The position numbers and the translations under genes are program-made. Under the pieces are notes generated by a model that saw only the letters and a program-made list of their open reading frames with translations, was not told the origin of the DNA and made no database searches. Source: an uncultured Corynebacterium sp. (GTDB taxonomy: Bacteria; Actinomycetota; Actinomycetes; Mycobacteriales; Mycobacteriaceae). Taken from it: DNA of 10,527 nt. This document shows, one piece after another, positions 1 through 6,356 of this stretch. Positions within the stretch are counted from its first letter, which is position 1. Each line of letters opens with the position of its first letter. The DNA is taken from the NCBI RefSeq assembly GCF_946221105.1, contig NZ_CAMICL010000062.1, positions 1-10,527 of the forward strand, written 5' to 3'.

Positions 1-61
1 GACGGGCGACGGTAAGCGGGGTCGGGTGGGGCGATGGTGGCGGCCGGGTCGTGGGCATGCG

Positions 62-102
62 AAAGGCGGCCGGCCGGGCGCTGGGTCCGGCGGGCCGCCT
101 TT
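62..102 (-). terminator. GC-rich hairpin, probable terminator of the SRPBCC gene
   Basis: The arms 62-77 and 87-102 pair over 16 positions with one internal G-G mismatch and a 9-nt loop (78-86). The outer AAA/TTT ends give a short T-run on either strand. It lies about 23 nt beyond the stop codon of the minus-strand gene ending at 125, so it most likely ends that transcript. The T-tract is short (TTT then C), so termination may be imperfect. It could also work for a plus-strand transcript entering from the left. Positions 1-61 hold no gene I can support. Confidence 0.6.
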
Positions 103-124
103 GGTGACGTCGAAAAGCTAGGGC

Positions 125-589
125 TTATGCGCCTGCTACTGCCTCGGCGAGGGAGTCGAGGGACTTGGCCAGGAAGTCGTCGTCGAACTTCTCGGTCATC
201 GCGAGGAGGTTCTCCTCCAGCTCATCGCGCTGGTAGGTGAGGGTGACGTTGGTGTTGTCCGCGTCGATCGGCTCGAGCTCGTAGAGCCACTTCGCGCCGA
301 CCTTCACCTCGGCGGTGGTGTTTTCCACGTTCTTCCAGCCGATGATGCGGTCGTCCTGGATGGCGAAGACCTCGTTGACGGTCTGGTAGTCGCCGTCCTC
401 CTTGGTCATGTTCATGGTGAAGGTGTCGCCGACGTTCTTCAGGCGCTCGCCCTGGTCCGCGGAGACGACCATGCCGGAGTTGTCGGTCTCGGCGTGGCGC
501 TCGGGGTTGGAAAGGATGTCGAAGATCTCGGCTGCGGGAGCGTCGATCTGGCGGGTTGCTTTGTTTTCAGTGTTCTTGTCGATAGCCAT
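125..589 (-). CDS. SRPBCC (START/polyketide cyclase-like) family protein
   Basis: This is a 154-residue soluble protein with the pattern of the SRPBCC fold. It has an N-terminal strand with 'IDAPAAEIFDILSNPERHAE' (15-34), then alternating beta strands through 'FTMNM' (57-61), 'TVNEVFAI' (70-77), 'RIIGWKN' (81-87) and 'AKWLYELEPI' (99-108), and a long C-terminal helix (about 124-153). The fold encloses a hydrophobic pocket, and members bind lipids or other small hydrophobic molecules. No catalytic motif is visible, so the ligand cannot be named. There is no signal peptide or membrane segment, so it should be cytoplasmic. The ATG at 589 has no Shine-Dalgarno sequence but lies 7 nt after a TACCCT -10 box, suggesting leaderless translation. 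It is divergent from sdhC and shares a regulatory region with it. The family call is firm; the function is unknown. Confidence 0.85.
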   Translation of the reverse strand: MAIDKNTENKATRQIDAPAAEIFDILSNPERHAETDNSGMVVSADQGERLKNVGDTFTMNMTKEDGDYQTVNEVFAIQDDRIIGWKNVENTTAEVKVGAKWLYELEPIDADNTNVTLTYQRDELEENLLAMTEKFDDDFLAKSLDSLAEAVAGA

Positions 590-596
590 GGCAGCC

Positions 597-602
597 AGGG
601 TA
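597..602 (-). promoter_or_regulatory. -10 box of the SRPBCC gene (leaderless)
   Basis: On the minus strand TACCCT matches the actinobacterial TANNNT -10 pattern. Exactly 7 nt (GGCTGCC) separate it from the ATG at 589, so transcription would start at or next to the start codon. No convincing -35 or ribosome binding site is seen. The spacing matches the other leaderless candidates in this window. Confidence 0.45.
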
Positions 603-634
603 CCGATTTTCGGCGAATGGAGTTGGTGTCGAGG

Positions 635-653
635 TTAGGTGGGGCTAACCAAC
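635..653. promoter_or_regulatory. DtxR/IdeR-box-like iron-regulator site
   Basis: TTAGGTGGGGCTAACCAAC matches the DtxR consensus TTAGGTTAGSCTAACCTAA at 15 of 19 positions, with TTAGGT and CTAACC intact. A second register of the same sequence is a perfect inverted repeat, GGTTAG (633-638) and CTAACC (645-650). DtxR is the iron-dependent regulator of corynebacteria. The box lies 46-64 nt upstream of the SRPBCC start codon and about 200 nt upstream of sdhC. It also contains TGGGGC (640-645), which fits the RamA G-run motif, so RamA is an alternative or additional binder. Confidence 0.45.
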
Positions 654-710
654 CAAAGATTGACACTGAACGGGGTGGAGAATGTGGGATCCAAGGTGGA
701 TGGGCAATGC

Positions 711-726
711 GGTGACAAAGGTCACA
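711..726. promoter_or_regulatory. GlxR (CRP-type) binding site candidate for sdhCAB
   Basis: GGTGACAAAGGTCACA fits the CRP/GlxR pattern TGTGA-N6-TCACA at 9 of 10 conserved positions; only the first base differs. Its core GTGAC-N4-GTCAC is a perfect palindrome. Direct control of sdhCAB by the cAMP-dependent regulator GlxR is established in C. glutamicum, which supports the reading. It lies about 130 nt upstream of the sdhC start codon. Confidence 0.6.
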
Positions 727-782
727 ATCAATGTGGAGTGCTGGACGAAGGGCTCAAGTGGCGGTCGAGGGTAGGGGGCCTG

Positions 783-855
783 TGGGGTGAACCTGGCAAT
801 CCGGTGTGTGTGAGCGGGGGCTATCTCCTAGAGTATTAGCGACACTGGAGGTGCC
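783..855 (+). promoter_or_regulatory. sdhC promoter and ribosome binding site
   Basis: TAGAGT (829-834) fits the corynebacterial TANANT -10 pattern, placing a transcription start near 841 and giving a leader of about 15 nt. That leader contains the Shine-Dalgarno GGAGG (847-851), 4 nt before the ATG. No good -35 is seen, as is common in these genomes. TGGGGT at 783-788 matches the TG4-6C/T motif of RamA, a known activator of sdhCAB in C. glutamicum. I could not find a match to the RipA motif RRGCGN4RYGAC between 590 and 855. Confidence 0.45.
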
Positions 856-1629
856 ATGACTGTACAAAACGCAGACCGTGAAGCCATTCGTCACGGAAAA
901 ATTACTGAGAAGCCGCTGCGCGAGCGGCCGTCCTACCCCACGTGGGCCATCAAGCTGACCATGGCGATCACCGGCCTGATCTTCGGCCTGTTCGTCCTTG
1001 GCCACATGGTGGGCAACCTGAAGATCTTCATGCCGCTGAACGCCGACGGCTCCGCGCCGATCGACGACTACGGCGAGTTCCTGCGCACGATCGGCGAGCC
1101 GCTGTTCCCGCGCGAGGGCTTCTTGTGGATTCTCCGCATCGCCCTGCTGGCCTGCCTGGTGCTGCACGTCTGGGGCGCATTCGCCCTGCGTGCCCGCTCC
1201 AGCGCGTCCCGCGGCCGCTTCAAGCGCACCAACCTGATGGGCGGGTGGCAGTCCACCGCCACCAAGTCGATGATCTGGACCGGCATCATCCTGCTGCTGT
1301 TCATCGTCTTCCACCTGCTGGACCTGACTCTCGGCCAGGCGGTCGCCTCCGACGAGTTCGTCCACGGTGCGGTGCGCAACAACCTGCTCGCCACCTTCGC
1401 CCCGGGCCGCTGGTGGGTCACCCTGGTGTACGTGGTTGCCAACCTGGCGCTGCTGCTGCACCTGACGCACGGTATCTACCTTGCGGTGTCCGACCTTGGT
1501 TGGCTGGGCAAGCGCGGCGAGGGCCTGATGGTCATCCTCGCGTACATCCTCCCGTTCATCGTTGTCGCAGGCAACGTTGTCATGCCGCTCGCCATCGCGT
1601 TCGGCTGGGTCCCGGATTTTTCCAGGTAA
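856..1629 (+). CDS. sdhC: Succinate dehydrogenase cytochrome b subunit
   Basis: This is the 257-residue membrane anchor of succinate:menaquinone oxidoreductase. It passes electrons from the SdhB iron-sulfur clusters through haem b to menaquinone. Five hydrophobic helices are visible at about 31-55, 88-112, 138-160, 187-210 and 223-250, the arrangement of the single-polypeptide, di-haem (B-type) anchor with no separate SdhD. Histidines placed for axial haem ligation are H50 (LGHMVGN), H104 (LHVWG), H153 (FHLLDL) and H202 or H205 (LHLTHG). The start has a good GGAGG ribosome binding site. It is the first gene of sdhCAB, and sdhA follows after 21 nt with its own Shine-Dalgarno sequence. Upstream GlxR-like and RamA-like sites suggest carbon-source control. 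The identification is firm from sequence and context. Confidence 0.95.
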   Translation: MTVQNADREAIRHGKITEKPLRERPSYPTWAIKLTMAITGLIFGLFVLGHMVGNLKIFMPLNADGSAPIDDYGEFLRTIGEPLFPREGFLWILRIALLACLVLHVWGAFALRARSSASRGRFKRTNLMGGWQSTATKSMIWTGIILLLFIVFHLLDLTLGQAVASDEFVHGAVRNNLLATFAPGRWWVTLVYVVANLALLLHLTHGIYLAVSDLGWLGKRGEGLMVILAYILPFIVVAGNVVMPLAIAFGWVPDFSR

Positions 1630-1650
1630 CGGCTTTTTAGGAGAACAACT

Positions 1651-3729
1651 ATGACTACCTCTATTTCCGGTCTTTCCGGGGCCCAGGGTTCCAACGGCGG
1701 GGAGCAGACCTCCGCTCAGGCGAAGGGCCAGCAGAGCACCGGCGGCTTCCGCCAGCCTGAGTCCGCCGCTGCAGGCGTGACCCCGGGTAACGTCCTCGAG
1801 TCCAACGAGCCGAACCGCGACGAGGTTCGCATGAAGGACATGTGGCAGCACCAGAAGGACCACATGAACCTGGTCTCGCCGCTGAACCGCCGCAAGTTCA
1901 CCGTCCTGGTGGTCGGCACTGGCCTTTCCGGCGGTGCCGCGGCGGCGGCGCTTGGCGAGCTCGGCTACAACGTCAAGGCCTTCACCTACCACGACGCCCC
2001 GCGTCGTGCGCACTCCATCGCGGCCCAGGGTGGCGTGAACTCCGCCCGCGGCAAGAAGGTGGATAACGACGGCGCTTACCGCCACACCAAGGACACCGTC
2101 AAGGGCGGCGACTACCGCTGCCGCGAGTCCGACTGCTGGCGCCTGGCCGTCGAGTCTGTCCGCGTGATCGACCACATGAACGCCATCGGCGCTCCGTTCG
2201 CCCGCGAGTACGGTGGCACCCTGGCCACCCGTTCCTTCGGCGGCGTGCAGGTCTCCCGCACCTACTACACCCGCGGCCAAACAGGCCAGCAGCTGCAGCT
2301 GTCCACCGCGTCGTCGCTGCAGCGTCAGATCCACCTGGGCAACGTGGAGATCTTCACCCACCACGACCTGATGGACCTGATCATCACCGAGAAGGACGGC
2401 AAGAAGCACTGCGAGGGCATTGTCACCCGCAACCTGATCAACGGTGAGATCGCGCCGTTCACCGGCCACGCTGTCATCCTCGCCACCGGCGGTTACGGCA
2501 ACGTGTACCACAAGACCACGCTGGCGAAGAACTCCAACTCTTCCGCCATGATGCGCGCGTACGAGCGCGGCGCGTACCTCGCGTCCCCGTGCTTCGTGCA
2601 GTTCCACCCGACCGGCCTGCCGGTCAACGCGAAGTGGCAGGCGAAGACGACGCTGATGTCGGAGTCCCTGCGTAACGACGGCCGCATCTGGACCCCGAAG
2701 GAAAAGGGCGACGACCGCGACCCGAACACCATCCCGGAGGAGGAGCGCGACTACTTCCTGGAGCGCCGCTACCCGGCCTTCGGCAACCTCGTGCCTCGCG
2801 ACGTGGCTTCGCGCGCCATCTCGCAGCAGCTCAACGCCGGTTACGGTGTGGGCCCGCTGCACAACTCCGCGTACCTGGACTTCAAGGATGCGATTGAGCG
2901 CCTCGGCGAGGACACCATCCGCGAGCGCTACTCCAACCTGTTCGAGATGTACGAGGACTCCACAGGCGAGGACCCATACAAGGCCCCGATGCGTATCGCC
3001 CCGACCGTCCACTTCACCATGGGCGGCCTGTGGACGGACTTCAACGAGATGACCTCCATCGACGGCCTGTTCGCTGCCGGTGAGTGCTCCTGGACCTACC
3101 ACGGCGCGAACCGTCTGGGCGCGAACTCGCTGCTGTCCGCTTCTGTGGACGGCTGGTTCACCCTGCCGTTCACGGTGCCGAACTACCTGGCCGGCCACCT
3201 CGGCGATGAGAAGCTGGCCGAGGATTCCCGCGAGGCCCAGGACGTGGTGGCTGACGTCACCGAGCGCATCGAGCGCATCATGTCCATCCGCGGTCCGGAG
3301 CCGCACGGCCCGGAGCACTTCCACGAGCAGCTCGGCGATATCCTCTACGAGCACTGTGGCGTGTCCCGCACCGTGGAGGGCCTGGAGGAAGGCATCCGCA
3401 AGATCCGCGCCCTGCGCGAGGACTTCTGGACCAACATCTCCATCCCGGGTTCGGCGAACGACATGAACCAGACGCTGGAGGCTGCACTGCGCCTCGTCGA
3501 CTACATCAACCTCGGCGAGCTCATGTGCATCGACGCGCTGGACCGCGACGAGTCCTGCGGTGCGCACTACCGTATGGACCACCTCACCGATGACGGCGAG
3601 GCCGAGCGTGACGACGACAACTGGTGCTTCGTGTCGGCCTGGGAGCCGGCCGGTGAAGGCCAGTTCATCCGCCACGCAGAACCCCTGCACTTTGATTCGA
3701 TCCCGCTGATGGCAAGGAACTACAAGTAA
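1651..3729 (+). CDS. sdhA: Succinate dehydrogenase flavoprotein subunit
   Basis: This is the catalytic subunit, oxidising succinate to fumarate and reducing covalently bound FAD. The 692-residue product has the dinucleotide motif GTGLSG (89-94). 'RRAHSIAAQGGVN' (118-130) follows, with H121 in the place of the FAD-linking histidine. Active-site segments are 'QFHPTG' (317-322), 'SESLRNDGR' (337-345), 'VPRDVASRA' (381-389), 'PTVHFTMGG' (451-459) and 'HGANRLGANSLL' (484-495). The C-terminal helical domain ends in 'RHAEPLHFDSIPLMARNYK'. The start is supported by AGGAGA (1639-1644), 6 nt upstream. The first 60 or so residues, before 'MKDMWQHQKDHMNLVSP', are rich in Ser, Gly, Gln and Ala and look longer than in C. 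glutamicum SdhA as I recall it. An internal ATG at 1831 is a less likely start. Its stop overlaps the sdhB start. Confidence 0.97.
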   Translation: MTTSISGLSGAQGSNGGEQTSAQAKGQQSTGGFRQPESAAAGVTPGNVLESNEPNRDEVRMKDMWQHQKDHMNLVSPLNRRKFTVLVVGTGLSGGAAAAALGELGYNVKAFTYHDAPRRAHSIAAQGGVNSARGKKVDNDGAYRHTKDTVKGGDYRCRESDCWRLAVESVRVIDHMNAIGAPFAREYGGTLATRSFGGVQVSRTYYTRGQTGQQLQLSTASSLQRQIHLGNVEIFTHHDLMDLIITEKDGKKHCEGIVTRNLINGEIAPFTGHAVILATGGYGNVYHKTTLAKNSNSSAMMRAYERGAYLASPCFVQFHPTGLPVNAKWQAKTTLMSESLRNDGRIWTPKEKGDDRDPNTIPEEERDYFLERRYPAFGNLVPRDVASRAISQQLNAGYGVGPLHNSAYLDFKDAIERLGEDTIRERYSNLFEMYEDSTGEDPYKAPMRIAPTVHFTMGGLWTDFNEMTSIDGLFAAGECSWTYHGANRLGANSLLSASVDGWFTLPFTVPNYLAGHLGDEKLAEDSREAQDVVADVTERIERIMSIRGPEPHGPEHFHEQLGDILYEHCGVSRTVEGLEEGIRKIRALREDFWTNISIPGSANDMNQTLEAALRLVDYINLGELMCIDALDRDESCGAHYRMDHLTDDGEAERDDDNWCFVSAWEPAGEGQFIRHAEPLHFDSIPLMARNYK

Positions 3730-4478
3730 TGAAACTGACACTTGAAATCTGGCGCCAGGCTGGTCCTGACACCGAGGGCAGCTTCGAGACCGTCCAGGTC
3801 GATGACGCTGTGGAGCAGATGTCCATCCTGGAGCTGCTCGACCACGTGAACGAGACCTACGTCGAACAGGGCAAGGAGCCGTTCGTCTTCGCCTCCGACT
3901 GCCGCGAGGGCATCTGTGGCACCTGTGGCCTGCTGGTCAACGGCCGTCCGCACGGCGCAGGCCAGAACACCACTGCGTGCCTGCAGCGCCTGTTCAACTA
4001 CAAGGACGGCGACACTCTGAAGATCGAGCCGTTCCGCTCCGGCGCGTTCCCGGTGATCAAGGACCTCGCTGTGGACCGCTCCGCGCTGGACCGCGTGATG
4101 GAGCAGGGCGGCTACGTCTCCGTCAACGCCGGCACCGCGCCGGACGCTGACACCCTGGCCGTGAACCACCACGACGCGGAGACCGCGCTCGACTACGCCG
4201 CCTGCATCGGCTGCGGTGCGTGTGTGGCCGCGTGCCCGAACGGTGCTGCGCACCTGTTCACCGGCGCGAAGCTGAAGCACCTCAAGCTGCTGCCGCTGGG
4301 TAAGCAGGAGCGTTCCCGCCGCGCCCGCAAGATGGTCGACGAGCTGGAGACCAACTTCGGCCACTGCTCGCTGTACGGCGAGTGCGCCGACGTGTGCCCG
4401 GCAGGCATCCCGCTGGACGCGGTCGGCGCGATCAACGCCGAGCGTGCCCGCGCTGCCTTCAAGGGCGGCGACGACTAA
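3729..4478 (+). CDS. sdhB: Succinate dehydrogenase iron-sulfur subunit
   Basis: This 249-residue subunit carries electrons from SdhA FAD to the SdhC haems. The N-terminal ferredoxin domain holds the [2Fe-2S] ligands C58, C63, C66 (DCREGICGTCG) and C84. The C-terminal domain holds 'CIGCGACVAACP' (159-170), then C213, C219 and C223 ('GHCSLYGECADVCP'). By family pattern C159, C162, C165 and C223 bind [4Fe-4S], while C169, C213 and C219 bind [3Fe-4S]. All eleven cysteines are present, so the enzyme should be intact. The ATG overlaps the sdhA stop by one base (TAATG), implying translational coupling and matched subunit production. No clear terminator follows sdhB; a -10 box for the next gene appears within 50 nt. 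Confidence 0.97.
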   Translation: MKLTLEIWRQAGPDTEGSFETVQVDDAVEQMSILELLDHVNETYVEQGKEPFVFASDCREGICGTCGLLVNGRPHGAGQNTTACLQRLFNYKDGDTLKIEPFRSGAFPVIKDLAVDRSALDRVMEQGGYVSVNAGTAPDADTLAVNHHDAETALDYAACIGCGACVAACPNGAAHLFTGAKLKHLKLLPLGKQERSRRARKMVDELETNFGHCSLYGECADVCPAGIPLDAVGAINAERARAAFKGGDD

Positions 4479-4525
4479 GAGCGACGGCTAGGGCCTACGA
4501 CTAGGGACGACCACGAAGCCTGTCG

Positions 4526-4531
4526 TATACT
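4526..4531 (+). promoter_or_regulatory. -10 box for the gene after sdhB
   Basis: TATACT is the best match to TATAAT in the window. It sits in the 113-nt gap after sdhB and would start a transcript near 4538, leaving a leader of about 54 nt with the ribosome binding site AAGGA (4577-4581). The -35 region is weak. It suggests the next gene can be expressed apart from sdhCAB, although read-through from sdhB is also possible. Confidence 0.45.
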
Positions 4532-4591
4532 CGAACCATCGCAGCAGCTCACGCTGAAGCCATACCGAAGCTGAAGAAGGAAGCAAGAACA

Positions 4592-4960
4592 ATGGGTTCC
4601 ACCGCAGTTGCAGATATCCGCAACGAGTCCTACCCGGAGTACGCCGGCCGCATCGATGACACCTACATCGAGGGCTACGATCCGGTGTCCCTGAGTGCTC
4701 CGCACTCCTCCCTGTCCCGGATCCCGACCTGGGTTGCAATGGGCCTGATCCTGTCCACCCTCTTCGGCATCGGTCTGGCCGTGTGGGGCGCTGGCGCGAT
4801 GGTGTACGGCTTCGGCTCCCAGACCCACGGTCTGGCGGAGCGCCTGCTCATCCTCGGCGTTGTCGAGGCAGTGGTCACCGCCGTCCTCGGCGCCATCCTG
4901 ATTGTCGTGGGCCGCAAGGACTACAAGGCCTACCGCAAGCGCACCGGCCGCGTGAACTAA
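4592..4960 (+). CDS. Conserved two-helix membrane protein next to sdhCAB
   Basis: This 122-residue protein has a polar N-terminus of about 45 residues rich in acidic and Tyr residues ('NESYPEYAGR', 'DDTYIEGYDP'). Two hydrophobic helices follow (about 46-70 and 83-106), then a basic tail ('GRKDYKAYRKRTGRVN'). By the positive-inside rule both termini may face the cytoplasm. I recognise no named domain. C. glutamicum has, as I recall, a membrane protein gene (cg0448) directly after sdhB, and this is probably its counterpart. Position suggests a link with succinate dehydrogenase, but nothing in the protein proves it. The ATG has AAGGA about 10 nt upstream. The gene has its own -10 box and is closed by a strong terminator 28 nt past its stop. 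Confidence 0.85.
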   Translation: MGSTAVADIRNESYPEYAGRIDDTYIEGYDPVSLSAPHSSLSRIPTWVAMGLILSTLFGIGLAVWGAGAMVYGFGSQTHGLAERLLILGVVEAVVTAVLGAILIVVGRKDYKAYRKRTGRVN

Positions 4961-4988
4961 CCGCGCAGCGCCACGCACGCACACTGAG

Positions 4989-5022
4989 AAATGCCCCCTC
5001 CACCTGCGGAGGGGGCATTTTT
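4989..5022 (+). terminator. Intrinsic terminator after the sdh-linked membrane gene
   Basis: A perfect 13-bp stem (4989-5001 with 5008-5020, core GCCCCCTCC/GGAGGGGGC) has a 6-nt loop ACCTGC and ends in TTTTT (5018-5022). It is the clearest terminator in the window and separates the sdhCAB unit from the DUF445 cluster. The A-run before the left arm could also allow function on the minus strand, but no minus-strand gene ends here. Confidence 0.92.
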
Positions 5023-5045
5023 CGTGCCCGTGTCGGCGCGCCTGC

Positions 5046-5051
5046 TTTAAT
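5046..5051 (+). promoter_or_regulatory. Extended -10 box of the DUF445 gene (leaderless)
   Basis: TTTAAT is preceded by TGC, giving an extended -10 shape (TGn). It ends 7 nt before the ATG at 5059 and lies just past the terminator. There is no Shine-Dalgarno sequence, so a leaderless transcript starting at 5059 is the simplest reading. The second base departs from TANNNT. Confidence 0.35.
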
Positions 5052-5058
5052 CATGGGC

Positions 5059-6342
5059 ATGAGCCAGCAGCTTTCGATGATGCCCACCCCCACCAACGAG
5101 GACAAGCGCCGCCGCGTGCTGCGCAAGCACAAGATCGCGGTGACCAGCCTGCTGGGGCTGATGGCGGTGGTGTTCCTGACCTGCTCGTGGGCGCAGTCCC
5201 AGGGCAACGACGCCGCCTGGATCGGCTACGTCCGCGCCGCCGCGGAGGCGGGCATGGTCGGCGGTTTGGCGGACTGGTTCGCTGTCACCGCGCTGTTTAA
5301 ATACCCGATGGGCATCCCCATCCCGCACACCGCGATCATCCCCAACAAAAAGGACCAGGTTGCCGGGGTGCTCAGCGACTTCGTGTCCGAGAACTTCCTC
5401 AATGCCCGCACCATCACCGACAAGGTCATGGCTGCCGGCATTCCGGAGAGGGTGGGCCGCTGGCTGGCCAAGCCAGAGAACGCGGAGCGGGTCAGCGAGG
5501 AGGCAGGCAAGTTCACCGTCCGGATGGTCGAGGGCATCGACCCGAAGGAGGCGGAGGCATTCATCAACGCCCAGCTCATTGACCGCCTGGCCGAGCCGAT
5601 CTGGGGCCCGCCGCTGGGCCGCACCCTGGAGGGACTGATTGCGGACGGCAAGGTGGATCCGGTCGTCGACGACATCGTCGCCTGGGGCCGCCGCAAGGTC
5701 GACGGCATGGAAGACACCGTGGTCACCATGATCGACGAGCGGATGCCGCGCTGGGCCCCGCGGTTTGCCAAGGAGCTGGTGGGCCAGCGTGTCTACGACG
5801 AGATGGTCGCGTTCATGGAGGACGTGGACACCAACCCGCACCACGAGGCGCGCCGCGCGATCCGCCGCCAGATCAACCAGTTCGCCCAGGACCTCCAGTT
5901 CGACGGGGAAATGATTTCGAGGGTGGAGGCGCTCAAGGCCGACATCATGGGCTCCGGCGCGGTCACGTCCGCCGCGGGCAGCATCTGGGAGCAGCTCTCG
6001 GCGTCGATTGTGGCGCAGGCGTCGGATGGGCGGAGCGGGCTTCGTCGTAAAGCAGCTGCTTCGGCGCGCGAGTGGGGGCAAAAGCTTGTCGACGACCCTG
6101 CGGTCCGCGCCGACGCCGAGCGGGCCCTGGAGAAGGCCACGCACTTCGCCGCGGACAACGGCGCCGACCAGATCGTGGGCATCATCGCGGAGACCATCGA
6201 GCGGTGGGACGGCGAGGAAGCGGCGGAGAAAATCGAGCTCATGGTGGGTAAAGACCTGCAGTTCATCCGCCTCAACGGCACGATCGTCGGTGCACTGGCC
6301 GGGCTAGCTATTTACACTGGTTCGCAACTGATCTTCTACTAG
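5059..6342 (+). CDS. DUF445 family membrane protein
   Basis: This is a 427-residue DUF445 (YjiN-type) protein of unknown function. The signature is intact near the N-terminus: a hydrophobic helix (27-42), then 'EAGMVGGLADWFAVTALFKY' (63-82) and 'HTAIIPNKKDQ' (90-100). The middle is a long, charged, mostly helical region. A second signature, 'KDLQFIRLNGTIVGALAGL', leads into a C-terminal hydrophobic helix ending at the last residue. The protein is probably anchored at both ends. An in-frame ATG at 5053 would add two residues; 5059 is preferred because it lies 7 nt after a -10-like box and neither has a ribosome binding site. It heads a likely operon with the next two genes, the first only 14 nt downstream. 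The family is sure; its role is unknown. Confidence 0.9.
   Translation: MSQQLSMMPTPTNEDKRRRVLRKHKIAVTSLLGLMAVVFLTCSWAQSQGNDAAWIGYVRAAAEAGMVGGLADWFAVTALFKYPMGIPIPHTAIIPNKKDQVAGVLSDFVSENFLNARTITDKVMAAGIPERVGRWLAKPENAERVSEEAGKFTVRMVEGIDPKEAEAFINAQLIDRLAEPIWGPPLGRTLEGLIADGKVDPVVDDIVAWGRRKVDGMEDTVVTMIDERMPRWAPRFAKELVGQRVYDEMVAFMEDVDTNPHHEARRAIRRQINQFAQDLQFDGEMISRVEALKADIMGSGAVTSAAGSIWEQLSASIVAQASDGRSGLRRKAAASAREWGQKLVDDPAVRADAERALEKATHFAADNGADQIVGIIAETIERWDGEEAAEKIELMVGKDLQFIRLNGTIVGALAGLAIYTGSQLIFY
6313..6318 (+). promoter_or_regulatory. Possible internal -10 box before the helical-protein gene
   Basis: TACACT fits TANANT inside the last codons of the DUF445 gene. It would start a transcript near 6325, with a 30-nt leader carrying AAGGAG (6345-6350). 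This may be chance within coding sequence; it would allow the next two genes to be expressed separately. Confidence 0.25.
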
Positions 6343-6356
6343 CGAAGGAGCGAACG

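Noticed and set aside
1..61. Possible coding edge of another minus-strand gene at the window border
   Set aside because: A Pro/Ala-rich frame can be read, but 60 nt without a start or domain is too little to support a gene.
34..240. A short plus-strand open frame at the left edge
   Set aside because: It runs through the GC-rich hairpin and into the antisense of the SRPBCC gene, has no ribosome binding site, and encodes an Arg/Gly/Ser-rich sequence.
660..665. Perfect -35 hexamer TTGACA upstream of sdhC
   Set aside because: No -10-like hexamer lies at 16-19 nt; the best is far from TANNNT. Probably chance.
590..855. RipA binding site upstream of sdhC
   Set aside because: I scanned both strands for RRGCGN4RYGAC. 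The nearest candidate (GGGCA before GTGAC at 712-716) has the wrong spacing and a wrong base.
754..3741. A 995-codon open frame on the minus strand opposite sdhC and sdhA
   Set aside because: It is antisense to two unmistakable genes. Its product is a compositionally biased Val/Arg/Ala/Gly/His-rich sequence with no recognisable domain, as expected when high-GC coding sequence is read on the other strand.
5047..6144. A 365-codon minus-strand open frame opposite the DUF445 gene
   Set aside because: Its product is Arg/His/Leu/Val-biased and antisense to a clear DUF445 gene.
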